From assembly GCA_016930085.1 (NCBI GenBank), contig JAFGHO010000014.1, positions 35,985-99,984 on the forward strand: a DNA stretch of 64,000 nt, given 5' to 3'. The translations under genes were made by a program, and so were the position numbers. Within the stretch, counting starts at the first letter, position 1. The number at the start of each line of letters is the position of its first letter. This document shows positions 17,811 through 27,417 of this stretch, piece by piece. The notes under the pieces are model-generated. The model worked only from the letters and a program-made list of their open reading frames with translations, did not search any database and was not told where the DNA came from. Source of the stretch: Spirochaetales bacterium. GTDB taxonomy: Bacteria > Spirochaetota > Spirochaetia > SZUA-6 > JAFGRV01.

Positions 17811-19322
17811 ATGAAACAATACCTGTTCAGCATCATGTGCTTCTTTATGATCTGTTATTCGGGCATATCTGAGGAGTATGTGAGAATGCCTGCATTCGGA
17901 AATCAGCCGATACTCACCACAAAAATCGACAGCGAGAAAGTAATCGCACAGAAAATACTGGGAACGACAAAATATAAACTGACCCCGGGGGATTCGTACA
18001 AGATTATCGTTCAGGTCAGGGAAACGATAACGCAGCCACTTATACTCGATGAAAATTATCTTCTTGAAATACCTTTTCTCGGAACGGTCGATGTCAGGGG
18101 GATGTATTTTTCCGAACTCAGACAGCTGATAATCAAACGAATCAAGGCAAAAATGGTTGTCGACTTCGTCGATTTCGTTCTCGTCGCGCCTGCGTTATTC
18201 GATATTTTCATTTACGGCGGGGTGGAGAATCCGGGGATCGCCACGGTCACGCCGGTCAACACCCTCTGGGAGGCGATCGTTCTGGCAAAGGGCTTCAAGA
18301 AAGGCGGAAGTTACCGCCAGATTGCATTGGAGAGGGGCGGGGAGACCTTTGTCTGTGATCTCGGGAAATATATCGGGGAGGGGGACCTTTCACAGAATAT
18401 GCTTCTTGAACCGGGAGACAGGATTTATATCCCCCATGCGGAAATCATGGCCAAAATCGACGGGAATGTCCTGTACCCGGACACTTACGAACTCGTACCG
18501 GGTGAAACAATGGCCGATCTCATCCGTATTGCCGGCGGATTACGGCCGGATGCGGACAGGAAGCATATAAAGGTCGTCCGGATGACGGAAAGCAGGTCTT
18601 TTACCATGATCGATCTCACCTATGAAGCGGCTGAAACCGTTGCCGTTCAAAACGGCGATCAGATGAAGGTTGCCTCGTTTCATGAAAACTCCGATATGAT
18701 TCTGGTCGAAGGGGCCCTTTACGGCAGACCGACGTCCGGAACGGAACCGCAGCCGATTACACCAAAACCTATCGTCATCAATGTTCCCTATATACCGGAG
18801 ATGACTCTCCTTGAAGTTCTCGAGGAGTTCGGTGGTCCGACGCCCCTTGCCGACGCGGAGAAAAGCCTCGTGATACGAAAGCGGACAGGAGAAAAAATAC
18901 CGGTCGATGTGAGAAGGCTGTGGGAATCCCGGAGCGACAACCTCGACATACTCCTCGAACCCCGAGATCATGTGTATGTACCGATGGTCGCGACAAAAGT
19001 CGTGGTCGCGGGAAAAGTGAACACCCCCGGCGCATTTCCTTATGTCACCGACTCGATTGTTTCCGATTATATCATGATGGCGGGGGGAATCATCCCGGAA
19101 GAAGGGGATGCAAATCGTATTTTCCTCCTCGACACGAAGGGGAAAAAAGCCCCGCTTACGCTGGAAAGCGAGGTCGAACCCGGTTATCTTATTTATGTCG
19201 ATCAAACCGCCTGGGAATATACGAAATACACACTCGACCAGATCACGGTCGTTATAGGCTTTGCCGCCGCATCACTTGCACTCGTCTTGAGTATTTATGA
19301 TTTGATCGATGTATTCTATTAA
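17811..19322 (+). CDS. Polysaccharide-export / SLBB-domain protein
   Basis: A 503-residue exported protein with signal peptide 1-20 (MKQYLFSIMCFFMICYSGIS). A Poly_export domain lies at about 50-125 (YKLTPGDSYKIIVQV, LRQLIIKRIKAK). SLBB repeats follow: VFIYGG-like IFIYGGVENPGIATV, IDGNVLYPDTYELVPGE and VVVAGKVNTPGAFPYV, each with ADLI..AGG-type helices. A hydrophobic segment close to the C-terminus (TVVIGFAAASLALVLSIYDL) would anchor it in a membrane. Wza-like proteins of this type carry capsular polysaccharide. No Wzc or glycosyltransferase genes are nearby, so the cargo is unknown. The next gene starts 17 bases downstream. Confidence 0.85.
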   Translation: MKQYLFSIMCFFMICYSGISEEYVRMPAFGNQPILTTKIDSEKVIAQKILGTTKYKLTPGDSYKIIVQVRETITQPLILDENYLLEIPFLGTVDVRGMYFSELRQLIIKRIKAKMVVDFVDFVLVAPALFDIFIYGGVENPGIATVTPVNTLWEAIVLAKGFKKGGSYRQIALERGGETFVCDLGKYIGEGDLSQNMLLEPGDRIYIPHAEIMAKIDGNVLYPDTYELVPGETMADLIRIAGGLRPDADRKHIKVVRMTESRSFTMIDLTYEAAETVAVQNGDQMKVASFHENSDMILVEGALYGRPTSGTEPQPITPKPIVINVPYIPEMTLLEVLEEFGGPTPLADAEKSLVIRKRTGEKIPVDVRRLWESRSDNLDILLEPRDHVYVPMVATKVVVAGKVNTPGAFPYVTDSIVSDYIMMAGGIIPEEGDANRIFLLDTKGKKAPLTLESEVEPGYLIYVDQTAWEYTKYTLDQITVVIGFAAASLALVLSIYDLIDVFY

Positions 19323-19339
19323 AGGCATACCGAAAGCGT

Positions 19340-20530
19340 ATGGTTTACCTGGATTGGGCTGCGACAGCCTTACCTGATCTCGATGTATTGAGGAAACGAT
19401 GCGGTGAGGAAGAAGCGTGTTTCGGCAATCCTTCATCGCCGCACTCTGCGGGGAAAAAGGCACGGGAGCTTCTTTCAACCTCGAGGAAAAGGGTAGCGGG
19501 TGCCCTGGGGTGCGATTCTTCAGAGGTCGTCTTTACCTCCGGCGGTACCGAATCCAATAATATGATCCTTTTCTCGTTACTCGGCCGTCCGGCACAGCGG
19601 AATCCGAAGATCGAGGTAAAACGGAAAATGCATATTGTCACAAGCGGAATCGAGCACCCGTCCGTTTACAACCCCGTCAAACGACTCGAGTTAATGGGAT
19701 TCAGGGTCTCGGTTATCCGCGCCGCGAAAGACGGAAGGGTCGAGCCCGGACGTATCGCCGAGGCGCTGGATGAAAAGACCGTGCTCGTTTCCCTTATGTT
19801 CGTCAACAACGAAACAGGGGTCGTTCAGCGGGTGGAAGAAACGGGGCGCCTGATACGGGAATACCGGTTGAAGTCGGGGCGGCGGATTATTTTTCATGTC
19901 GATGCGGTACAGGGGTTCGGAAAACTCCCCTTCAGGCCGGTTGAATGGGACGTGGATACCGCCGCGATCAGCGCCCATAAGCTGGGCGGACCAAAAGGCT
20001 CCGGAGCGCTCTTCATACGGAAGGGAATTATCCCCGATTTTCTTTATACGGGGGGTGAACAGGAGGAGAAACGGCGGCCGGGAACCGAGGATATTGCCGG
20101 GTGTTACGGATTCGGACTTGTCGCGGAAAAGGGCGCCGGGCTTTTGGAGGAACGGTATGAAAACGCAACCGCTATAATGGAAAGACTGATGAAAGACCTC
20201 TCATCGATTCCGGGAATTGTTTTTATACCGGACGGGCGGCCGCATATGAACCGGGCGAGTTGTTCACCGTACATACTCAAGGTCGCTTTTCCGCCGATAC
20301 CCGGTGAAGTGGCGGTAAGGATGTGCGACGGGAAGGGATTTCTTGTTTCTACAGGTTCCGCCTGTTCTTCCAGGCAGAAAGAAAAATCACACCGGGTGCT
20401 CCGTCATATGGGTATCGGCGAGGATATCGCATCGTCGAGTATCCGGATATCGATCGGCTGGGAAACGAAAATGGAAGATTGTATCGCATTCTCACGGGTA
20501 CTCAGACAACTCGTACAATCGCTGAAATAA
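19340..20530 (+). CDS. Cysteine desulfurase partnering ThiI
   Basis: A PLP enzyme that moves sulfur from cysteine to an acceptor. The 396 residues show YLDWAATALPD at the start, SGGTESNN (about 66-73), HVDAVQGFGKLP, the PLP lysine in ISAHKLGGPKGSGAL (around 214) and the persulfide loop STGSACSSRQ (about 336-345). The gene lies 21 bases upstream of a thiI lacking a rhodanese domain. That is the same pairing as the dedicated NifZ-ThiI pair of Bacillus subtilis, where the desulfurase feeds sulfur for 4-thiouridine in tRNA. A general IscS role for Fe-S clusters is the alternative. Confidence 0.9.
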   Translation: MVYLDWAATALPDLDVLRKRCGEEEACFGNPSSPHSAGKKARELLSTSRKRVAGALGCDSSEVVFTSGGTESNNMILFSLLGRPAQRNPKIEVKRKMHIVTSGIEHPSVYNPVKRLELMGFRVSVIRAAKDGRVEPGRIAEALDEKTVLVSLMFVNNETGVVQRVEETGRLIREYRLKSGRRIIFHVDAVQGFGKLPFRPVEWDVDTAAISAHKLGGPKGSGALFIRKGIIPDFLYTGGEQEEKRRPGTEDIAGCYGFGLVAEKGAGLLEERYENATAIMERLMKDLSSIPGIVFIPDGRPHMNRASCSPYILKVAFPPIPGEVAVRMCDGKGFLVSTGSACSSRQKEKSHRVLRHMGIGEDIASSSIRISIGWETKMEDCIAFSRVLRQLVQSLK

Positions 20531-20551
20531 TAATGGAAAAGAGAAAAAAAG

Positions 20552-21715
20552 ATGTATGAAAGATCCCTCTTTCTAGTAAAATATGGAGAACTTTCGATAA
20601 AAGGGAAAAACAAGGCACAGTTTACTAAAAGATTACGCGGCAATATCAGGCAACAGCTGACCGGAATCAAGACGGATTTCACCCTCCGGCCGGGACGGTT
20701 TTATCTGAGAGTGGAAGAGGGGGCGGAGGAGAGGGCGGCCGTCGTGCTCTCCCGTACATTCGGCATCAGGGCGTTTTCACGGGCAATCATGGTGGAAAAG
20801 AAGATTGAATCCATCGAGGAAGCGGCATGCAAGGTCGCCGGCAGGCTCGTCGAATCCGGAAAGGGGAATAGATTTAAATGTGAAGTGAGACGGACGGATA
20901 AATCCTTTCCTTCATCGTCATACGAGATCGCATGCCGGCTTGGAGATGTTTTACGTAAAACCTTTCCCGGCCTCTCCGTCAATCTGGATAAACCCGACTG
21001 GACCATCAATGTGGAAGTTCGCGAGCGTGCGTACGTCTACGGGGAAGAGGTGCCGGGTTTGTGCGGCCTTCCCGTTTCATGCGCCGGAAAGGGACTTCTT
21101 CTTTTGTCCGGCGGTATCGATTCTCCCGTCGCCGGGTACCTCATGGCAAAACGGGGCCTTTTTCTGGATGCGGTTTATTTTCATACGCCGCCGTTCACCT
21201 CACAGGAAGTGCTTGAAAAGATCCGCAGCCTTATCGGCGTTGTAAAAACATATATACCGAATATGAAACTCTTTGTTGTACCGTTTACGGAAGTACAGCT
21301 TCGAATCAGGGAAAAGGCTTCTCGTGATGAAATCACCCTGCTGAGCAGGGCGAGTATGATGCGTATCGCGGATACGATCGCACGAAGGGACGCCTCACTC
21401 TGCCTTGTTACGGGAGAAAGCCTGAGCCAGGTCGCCAGTCAGACCCCGGAGAGTATTCGTTTTACGGGAAGCAAAACGGTTCTTCCCGTTTTTCGTCCGC
21501 TCATCGGGTATGACAAGGAAGAGATCATCAATGTCGCCCGCAGGATCGGAACATACGAGATATCGATTCTTCCCTATCCGGATTGCTGCACCCTCTTCGC
21601 TCCCCCGCACCCACTGATCCGGCCGGATTTCGGACACATGTGCGACGCTTTCGATGATCTTGAAATCGGGGAACTCCTCGAGGCGGCGATAGCCGGAACC
21701 GAAACCGTCGAATAA
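20552..21715 (+). CDS. thiI: tRNA 4-thiouridine synthase ThiI, no rhodanese domain
   Basis: Adenylates and thiolates U8 of tRNA. The 387 residues comprise a ferredoxin-like N-terminal domain beginning LVKYGELSIKGKN (residues 8-20) and a THUMP domain (about 60-165). The PP-loop ATPase then follows with LLLSGGIDSPVAGYLMAKRG near 188-207 and TGESLSQVASQT. It ends shortly after PDCCTLFAPPHP, so the C-terminal rhodanese domain of E. coli ThiI (about 480 aa) is absent. Sulfur is therefore probably delivered directly by the desulfurase encoded just upstream. Confidence 0.95.
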   Translation: MYERSLFLVKYGELSIKGKNKAQFTKRLRGNIRQQLTGIKTDFTLRPGRFYLRVEEGAEERAAVVLSRTFGIRAFSRAIMVEKKIESIEEAACKVAGRLVESGKGNRFKCEVRRTDKSFPSSSYEIACRLGDVLRKTFPGLSVNLDKPDWTINVEVRERAYVYGEEVPGLCGLPVSCAGKGLLLLSGGIDSPVAGYLMAKRGLFLDAVYFHTPPFTSQEVLEKIRSLIGVVKTYIPNMKLFVVPFTEVQLRIREKASRDEITLLSRASMMRIADTIARRDASLCLVTGESLSQVASQTPESIRFTGSKTVLPVFRPLIGYDKEEIINVARRIGTYEISILPYPDCCTLFAPPHPLIRPDFGHMCDAFDDLEIGELLEAAIAGTETVE

Positions 21716-21723
21716 TGTTTTTA

Positions 21724-21735
21724 CGACAATTGTCG
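21724..21735. repeat. 12-bp palindrome upstream of ileS promoter
   Basis: CGACAATTGTCG is perfectly symmetric and lies 17 bp before the ileS -35. It could be an operator or chance; nothing else supports it. Confidence 0.3.
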
Positions 21736-21752
21736 CACCGACCGTTGCAGCC

Positions 21753-21782
21753 TTGACATTATTGAAAAATTACCATTACTAT
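21753..21782 (+). promoter_or_regulatory. Promoter of ileS
   Basis: A perfect TTGACA, 18 bp, TACTAT. It lies in the 132-base gap between thiI and ileS. The leader of about 60 bases contains no T-box features that I can see. Confidence 0.7.
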
Positions 21783-21847
21783 AACCTGACATCCAAACAA
21801 CAGGGTTGTAGCCGTCGCTATTATATTTTATACACCAGGAGGAACCA

Positions 21848-24800
21848 TTGTACAAAGAGGTAAGTCAAAAAGTAAACTTTCCGGAAATGGAAGAAGAAAT
21901 TCTTTCATTCTGGGAAAAAAACGATATTTTCAGGAAATCGATCGAACAGCGGGAGGGCTGTGAGGAGTACAGTTTTTATGACGGCCCGCCTTTTGCGACC
22001 GGGCTTCCCCACTTCGGTCATTTTGTTCCGGGAACGATCAAGGATGTGATTCCGCGTTACCAGACCATGAAAGGGAAAAAGGTACAGAGGAGGTTCGGAT
22101 GGGACTGCCACGGACTCCCCGTGGAATACGAAATGGAAAAGGAACTCAAGATTTCCGGAAAGAAGGAGATCGAAGATTACGGTATCGCGAAGTTCAACGA
22201 GGCATGCAGATCGATCGTCCTCCGATATACCGGTGAATGGCGCTCCATTATTACTCGCCTGGGCAGATGGGTTGATTTTGATAATGATTACAAGACAATG
22301 GACCCCGATTATATGGAATCGATCTGGTGGGTGGTGAAGTCACTGTGGGACAGGGAACTCATTTTCGAGGGATTCTATATTCTTCCATATTGTCCGCGCT
22401 GTTCGACCGCACTCTCGAATTTTGAACTTAATCTGGGCGGTTACAAGGACGTCCAGGACCCCGCGATCACGGTCCGTTTCAGACTCAAGGACTCACCCGA
22501 CACCTACATCATCGCCTGGACGACCACCCCTTGGACGCTTCCATCCAATCTTGCCCTTGCCCTTGGACCGGATATCACCTACGTGAAGGTAAAGGACTCG
22601 GACGAATACTATATTCTCGCGCGCGACCTGCTCCCCTCCTATTATAAAAACCCCGAAGAATGCGAGATCGTCAAAGAGTACAAAGGGCGTGATTTAAAAG
22701 ACGTAAGGTATGAACCGCTTTTTCCCTATTTCAGAAACCTCGAAGAAAACGGCGCCTTCCGGACCTTTTTGGGCGATTTTGTTTCGACTGAAGACGGAAC
22801 CGGTATTGTCCATATTGCCCCGGGTTTTGGTGAAGACGATTACAATATTCTCAGGGAGACCGGAATTCCGACTGTCTGTCCGGTAGACGGTGAAGGCAAA
22901 TTCACGGACGAGGTGACCGACTACAAAGGAATATTCGTCAAGGCAGCCGATAAACAGATTATCAAGGATCTCAAGGATCGGAAAAAAATAGTAAAACACG
23001 GGACATATATGCATCCGTACCCCCACTGCTGGCGGTGCAGTTCTCCGCTTATCTACCGCGCGATTTCATCGTGGTTTGTCAATATTGAAAAAATCAAGGA
23101 AGCCATGATACGGGCAAACCGGGAAATAACCTGGGTTCCCGCCCACCTCCGGGACGGGAGGTTCGGCAAATGGCTCGAAGGCGCCAGGGACTGGGCGATT
23201 TCACGAAACCGTTACTGGGGTAATCCCATTCCCATATGGAAATGTGAGGGCTGCGGCCGGACCGAATGCATCGGAAGCAGGGCTGAGCTCGAAGAGAAGT
23301 CCGGGAAAAAGGTGGACGATCTGCACAAGCACTTTATCGATGGGATCACCTACTCTTGCGATTGCGGCAGTGCGATGATCCGTATTCCGGAAGTCCTCGA
23401 CTGCTGGTTCGAATCCGGGGCTATGCCCTATGCCCAGAATCATTACCCTTTTGAAAACAAGAAGCATTTCGAACAGAACTTTCCGGCGGATTTCATAGCG
23501 GAGGGGCTTGATCAGACAAGGGGCTGGTTTTATACACTCACTGTATTGTCGGCCGCACTTTTCAACAAGCCCGCATTCAATAACGTCGTTGTCAATGGAC
23601 TTGTCCTCGATGAGGAAGGGAAAAAGATGTCAAAATCCCTGAGGAATTATACCGATCCCGCCGAGGTCGTGAACTCCTTTGGGGCGGATGCGCTCAGGCT
23701 TTTCCTGATGCATTCGGCGGTGGTAAAGGCGGAGGATTTGAAATATTCCGATACCGGCGTGAGGGAGGTGCTGAAAAATGTCATCATACCCCTGTGGAAC
23801 TCATACTATTTCTTTGTCACCTATGCCAACGTCGACAGGATCCGGATAAGCGAGCCGCCGGAAAATCCCGAGAATCCGCTTGACCGGTGGATTTTGTCCG
23901 AGGCGGAACGGCTGGTGGAGGAGGTCACCGAACAACTCGATGCCTACGATCTGCAGAAGGCGTTCGATCCCATTGTCGGATTCATCGATCTGCTCAACAA
24001 CTGGTACATACGGCGTTCAAGACGGCGTTTCTGGAAATCGGAAAACGATCTGGAAAAAAATCAGGCATATCAAGCCCTTCATACGGCCCTGATGAAGCTT
24101 ATCCTTGTCGCCTCACCGTTTATCCCCTTTACGACAGAGGGAATGTACCAGAACCTCAAACCGGATGGCTCGCCGCTTTCCATTCATCTCTGCGAGTGGC
24201 CCGTAGCGGATAACAGCAAACGCGATACGGAACTCGAAGCCCGCATGAAAATCACCAGACAGGCCGTTTCCATGGGCAGGGCGCTACGGATTCAATACCA
24301 GCTTCGCAACAGACAGCCGCTCAAGGCGATTCACCTTGTCACACGGAATAAAGATGAGAAACGTACCCTCATCGAGATGGAAGAGATCATCAAGGACGAG
24401 ATGAATGTGAAAAACGTCGTATTCAGGGAAAACGAGGAGGAGCTTGTCGAATACCGGGCCAAGGCGAATTACCGTGTCCTCGGAAAAGAACTCGGTAAGG
24501 ATATGAAAAAGGCAGCGGAAAAGATCGAGACACTCAGGATGAGTGAAATCCATTCGCTGCTCGAAGGATCGGTTCTCTCGCTCGATCTCGGGGACAGGGT
24601 TTTCGATCTGACGGCGGAGGGTGTGAGTGTGATGAGAATCGAAAAGGAAAATCTCAAGGTGCTCAACGAGGGCTCGTTAACGATCGCCCTTGATCCTGAA
24701 ATGACGGACGAACTCGTGCGGGAAGGAATCGTGAGGGATATCGTCCGTTCGGTACAGAACGGGAGAAAGGAAATCGGGTTGAACGTGACAGACCGTATCA

Positions 24801-24970
24801 ATCTCTTCATCCACGGCCCCGAAATGGTCAGGGACGCCGTGGAAAGTTTCTGGGAACACCTCTGTTCGGAAACCCTTGCCGATTCCTGGAAATGGGAGGA
24901 ACACTCAGGCGCACAGGAAGTCGAATGCGGAACGGAGAAATGCCGGATTTTTCTGGAAAAAGCCGAATAA
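21848..24970 (+). CDS. ileS: Isoleucyl-tRNA synthetase
   Basis: A class I aminoacyl-tRNA synthetase of 1040 residues, the long form related to eukaryotic cytosolic IleRS (type 2), which is often associated with natural mupirocin tolerance. The TTG start at 21848 follows AGGAGGAA at 21837-21844. Motifs: PPFATGLPHFGH (HIGH variant, residues 47-58), GWDCHGLPVEYE, editing-domain TTPWTLPSNLALA, GLDQTRGWFYTL and KKMSKS (near 593-598). A Cys-rich insert (CEGCGRTEC and CDCG) may bind zinc. It has a promoter of its own. Confidence 0.97.
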   Translation: MYKEVSQKVNFPEMEEEILSFWEKNDIFRKSIEQREGCEEYSFYDGPPFATGLPHFGHFVPGTIKDVIPRYQTMKGKKVQRRFGWDCHGLPVEYEMEKELKISGKKEIEDYGIAKFNEACRSIVLRYTGEWRSIITRLGRWVDFDNDYKTMDPDYMESIWWVVKSLWDRELIFEGFYILPYCPRCSTALSNFELNLGGYKDVQDPAITVRFRLKDSPDTYIIAWTTTPWTLPSNLALALGPDITYVKVKDSDEYYILARDLLPSYYKNPEECEIVKEYKGRDLKDVRYEPLFPYFRNLEENGAFRTFLGDFVSTEDGTGIVHIAPGFGEDDYNILRETGIPTVCPVDGEGKFTDEVTDYKGIFVKAADKQIIKDLKDRKKIVKHGTYMHPYPHCWRCSSPLIYRAISSWFVNIEKIKEAMIRANREITWVPAHLRDGRFGKWLEGARDWAISRNRYWGNPIPIWKCEGCGRTECIGSRAELEEKSGKKVDDLHKHFIDGITYSCDCGSAMIRIPEVLDCWFESGAMPYAQNHYPFENKKHFEQNFPADFIAEGLDQTRGWFYTLTVLSAALFNKPAFNNVVVNGLVLDEEGKKMSKSLRNYTDPAEVVNSFGADALRLFLMHSAVVKAEDLKYSDTGVREVLKNVIIPLWNSYYFFVTYANVDRIRISEPPENPENPLDRWILSEAERLVEEVTEQLDAYDLQKAFDPIVGFIDLLNNWYIRRSRRRFWKSENDLEKNQAYQALHTALMKLILVASPFIPFTTEGMYQNLKPDGSPLSIHLCEWPVADNSKRDTELEARMKITRQAVSMGRALRIQYQLRNRQPLKAIHLVTRNKDEKRTLIEMEEIIKDEMNVKNVVFRENEEELVEYRAKANYRVLGKELGKDMKKAAEKIETLRMSEIHSLLEGSVLSLDLGDRVFDLTAEGVSVMRIEKENLKVLNEGSLTIALDPEMTDELVREGIVRDIVRSVQNGRKEIGLNVTDRINLFIHGPEMVRDAVESFWEHLCSETLADSWKWEEHSGAQEVECGTEKCRIFLEKAE

Positions 24971-25005
24971 CGTATTCTCGAGGAGAGGTCCTGAACGGAT
25001 ATTCT

Positions 25006-25896
25006 GTGAAATCTCTTTCCGGTTTGCCGATAATCATTATCTGTCTCATCGGTTTTCTTGTCATAACTGACTCGTGTGAAACATCGCCGCCGCAAAAACC
25101 CCCGTCGGTCTGGCTGGGCATGCTTCCCGGGGAAAGCAGCCTTCTCATCGGTATCCGGGATGCGGGGGCGTTGCGGCCGATTATCGAAAATATATTGGCC
25201 GTGATACATCTCGATATGCCGGATACCGCCTCCCTTCTGGATAAAACGGAAATGATTTTCGCATCGGTTGCGTTCAAAAAAAACGGGCCCCCGGTTTTTT
25301 ACCTTCTTCTTGTAGGCAGGTATTCGACCCCGGCGATTTCACTGGGGCTTGGATGGAGCGGTGAGTGGCGGTGGATCGAGGGACCGCCGCGATACTGGGA
25401 ACATAAAAGAGAAACACTTAATCTCGCCCATCACGGCGGCTACCAGATCATGCTGACAAACGGCGACATCGAAACATTTATCTCCCGCACAAGGCATCCC
25501 GAATCCCTTTCATTCATGCCGGAGATAACACACGTTCTCGAGACTTCGGAGGGATTCGTCCTTTTTCCCTCTTTCGGTGAAAACGCGATACCTGAAGAGG
25601 TTCCCGTTAACACAAAAAAGCTGCCCATACGGGAGGTGTGGTGCGGTATAGGGACGGAGGATGCCGCGTTCAGGCTGTGCGGTGCGTTCAATCTCCTGGA
25701 AGGCCCCGGCGCGAAACTTTTTTTTACCACTTTCAAGACCTTCATCATATGGCTGATGAGAAATGCGCATGTCGCCGGTTTTGTCGGGCGCATCGATACG
25801 GCGGTAGAAGGCGGCCTGGTCACTTTCAAAGCAGGGCCGTTTACGGAAGAAGAGTGCGGGAGGATACTCGAGGTACTAACACGCCGGTTATATTGA
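25006..25896 (+). CDS. Hypothetical lipoprotein, start uncertain
   Basis: The reading frame is open from inside ileS, but conserved-looking sequence begins near 25006, where GTG would start VKSLSGLPIIIICLIGFLV, a good signal peptide ending at Cys24 (TDSC). The only Shine-Dalgarno match, AGGAGAGG at 24981-24988, fits a CTG at 24991 better, so the start is unresolved. The mature part of about 270 residues has LGMLPGESSLLIGIRD and several strand-helix blocks, and no known motif. It would be an outer-membrane or periplasmic lipoprotein. It lies between ileS and hisH on the same strand. Confidence 0.65.
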   Translation: MKSLSGLPIIIICLIGFLVITDSCETSPPQKPPSVWLGMLPGESSLLIGIRDAGALRPIIENILAVIHLDMPDTASLLDKTEMIFASVAFKKNGPPVFYLLLVGRYSTPAISLGLGWSGEWRWIEGPPRYWEHKRETLNLAHHGGYQIMLTNGDIETFISRTRHPESLSFMPEITHVLETSEGFVLFPSFGENAIPEEVPVNTKKLPIREVWCGIGTEDAAFRLCGAFNLLEGPGAKLFFTTFKTFIIWLMRNAHVAGFVGRIDTAVEGGLVTFKAGPFTEEECGRILEVLTRRLY

Positions 25897-25921
25897 AGAA
25901 ATCCTTTCATCATTGTATAAT
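25893..25921 (+). promoter_or_regulatory. Leaderless promoter of hisH
   Basis: TTGAAG, 17 bp, perfect TATAAT, then 6 bases (AGTCCG) to the ATG at 25928. The -35 overlaps the stop region of the preceding gene. There is no ribosome-binding site, so hisH mRNA should start at its AUG. Confidence 0.7.
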
Positions 25922-25927
25922 AGTCCG

Positions 25928-26572
25928 ATGTCAACGTCACTGAAAACAAAAACAGCCGCGAGGGTGGGAATCGTCGATTACCGGGCGGGCAACCTTCGCA
26001 GTGTCGAGACCGCCTTCCGATACATCGGATCGGATTTTTTTATTTCCGGACAGCCGGAAGATTTCAGAAGCGCCTCACATCTTGTTTTTCCCGGTGTCGG
26101 GGATGCCGGAGCCGCCATGAGGGTGCTGAAGGAGACCGGCCTTGGCCAGGCGATACGGGAGTTCTATACATCGGGGAAACCGGTGCTGGGGATCTGCCTC
26201 GGCTGTCAGATCGTCCTTTCCCGATCGGAAGAGGGAAACGTCGAATGTCTTGACCTTATCCGCGGGACGGTTGTCCGGTTTCCCGAACGGCCGGGATTCA
26301 AAGTTCCTCATATGGGATGGAATCAGGTAAAGGATGCAAGCGGACACCCGCTTTTTGATGGAATCCCGGAGCGTTCGTCCTTCTATTTTGTCCACTCATA
26401 TTACCCGGTCCCGGAAAGTACCGCCGACTGTATCGGGGAAACGGAATATGGCGTCACTTTTGCATCGGCGATCTGCAGGGACAATTGCGCGGCGGTCCAG
26501 TTTCACCCGGAAAAATCGGGTGAACGGGGATTGAGGCTGCTCGGTAATTTTCTGAAATGGAAGGCGGGGTAA
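25928..26572 (+). CDS. hisH: Imidazole glycerol phosphate synthase, glutaminase subunit
   Basis: A class I glutamine amidotransferase that supplies ammonia to HisF in the fifth step of histidine synthesis. The 214 residues include [29 protein letters not shown], the nucleophile loop [10 protein letters not shown] (Cys near 86) and the His-Glu pair in [11 protein letters not shown]. All triad residues are present. hisF follows after one base. No other his genes are in the window, so the pair is detached from a histidine operon. Confidence 0.93.
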   Translation: MSTSLKTKTAARVGIVDYRAGNLRSVETAFRYIGSDFFISGQPEDFRSASHLVFPGVGDAGAAMRVLKETGLGQAIREFYTSGKPVLGICLGCQIVLSRSEEGNVECLDLIRGTVVRFPERPGFKVPHMGWNQVKDASGHPLFDGIPERSSFYFVHSYYPVPESTADCIGETEYGVTFASAICRDNCAAVQFHPEKSGERGLRLLGNFLKWKAG

Positions 26573-26573
26573 T

Positions 26574-27341
26574 ATGCTTCAGAAACGAATCATCGTCTGT
26601 CTGGACGTCAAAGACGGAAAGACGACAAAGGGTATCCGTTTCAAGGGGAATATCGATATCGGTGATCCCGTGGCCATGGCGGAACAGTACTACCGTGACG
26701 GGGTTGACGAACTGGTGTTTTATGATATCACCGCTTCCGCGGAAGACAGACCCATCATGATCGATGTCGTGCGGCGCGTGGCTGAAAAGATATTCATTCC
26801 CTTTTCCGTCGGTGGGGGTATCGGGTCCGTGGACGATATACGCGAGGTGCTTCTTGCCGGCGCGGAAAAGGTAAGCGTCAATTCTCAGGCGGTCAGGATG
26901 CCCGGTATTATCGACGAGGGCGCGTCGCTGTTCGGAAGCCAGTGCATCGTACTCGGCATGGACGCAAAAAAAGACGATACCGCCCCGTCGGGATACCGTG
27001 TCTATATCAATGGCGGGCGGACCCGAACGAATCTCGATGCGCTCGCCTGGGTAAAAGAGGCGGAGGACCGGGGAGCGGGCGAGATCGTTCTCAATTCCAT
27101 TGACGCCGACGGGACTCGCGACGGTTACGAACTCGAGGTGACGAAGATGATATCCGGCACCGTTCATATTCCCGTCGTCGCTTCCGGGGGGGCCGGAACG
27201 CCGGCACATCTTTATGACGTCCTCACGGCGGGAAAGGCGGACGCGGCACTCATCGCGTCCATGACACACTACGGCGATTATACGATAGGCGGTATCAAGG
27301 AATACCTCGCATCCCGCGGAATCCCGGTGCGGATGGAATGA
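26574..27341 (+). CDS. hisF: Imidazole glycerol phosphate synthase, cyclase subunit
   Basis: A (beta/alpha)8 barrel of 255 residues that cyclises PRFAR with ammonia to IGP and AICAR. The first catalytic Asp is in [16 protein letters not shown] (residues 5-20) and the second in [14 protein letters not shown] (near 130). SVGGGIGS and VVASGGAG form the phosphate sites, and the C-terminus GIPVRME is typical. The usual VKG after DVKDG is TKG here, a minor change. It is coupled to hisH. Confidence 0.93.
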   Translation: MLQKRIIVCLDVKDGKTTKGIRFKGNIDIGDPVAMAEQYYRDGVDELVFYDITASAEDRPIMIDVVRRVAEKIFIPFSVGGGIGSVDDIREVLLAGAEKVSVNSQAVRMPGIIDEGASLFGSQCIVLGMDAKKDDTAPSGYRVYINGGRTRTNLDALAWVKEAEDRGAGEIVLNSIDADGTRDGYELEVTKMISGTVHIPVVASGGAGTPAHLYDVLTAGKADAALIASMTHYGDYTIGGIKEYLASRGIPVRME

Positions 27342-27417
27342 GCGCCCTCACTTTCCGGGTTATTCGATTACCATGCTCGTTGTCGGGGACGGAAGTTGAC
27401 CGGCATAAGCGGTCGGC

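Noticed and set aside
21716..21847. T-box or other riboswitch upstream of ileS
   Set aside because: No T-box sequence or specifier-loop structure is visible, and the leader is only about 60 bases.
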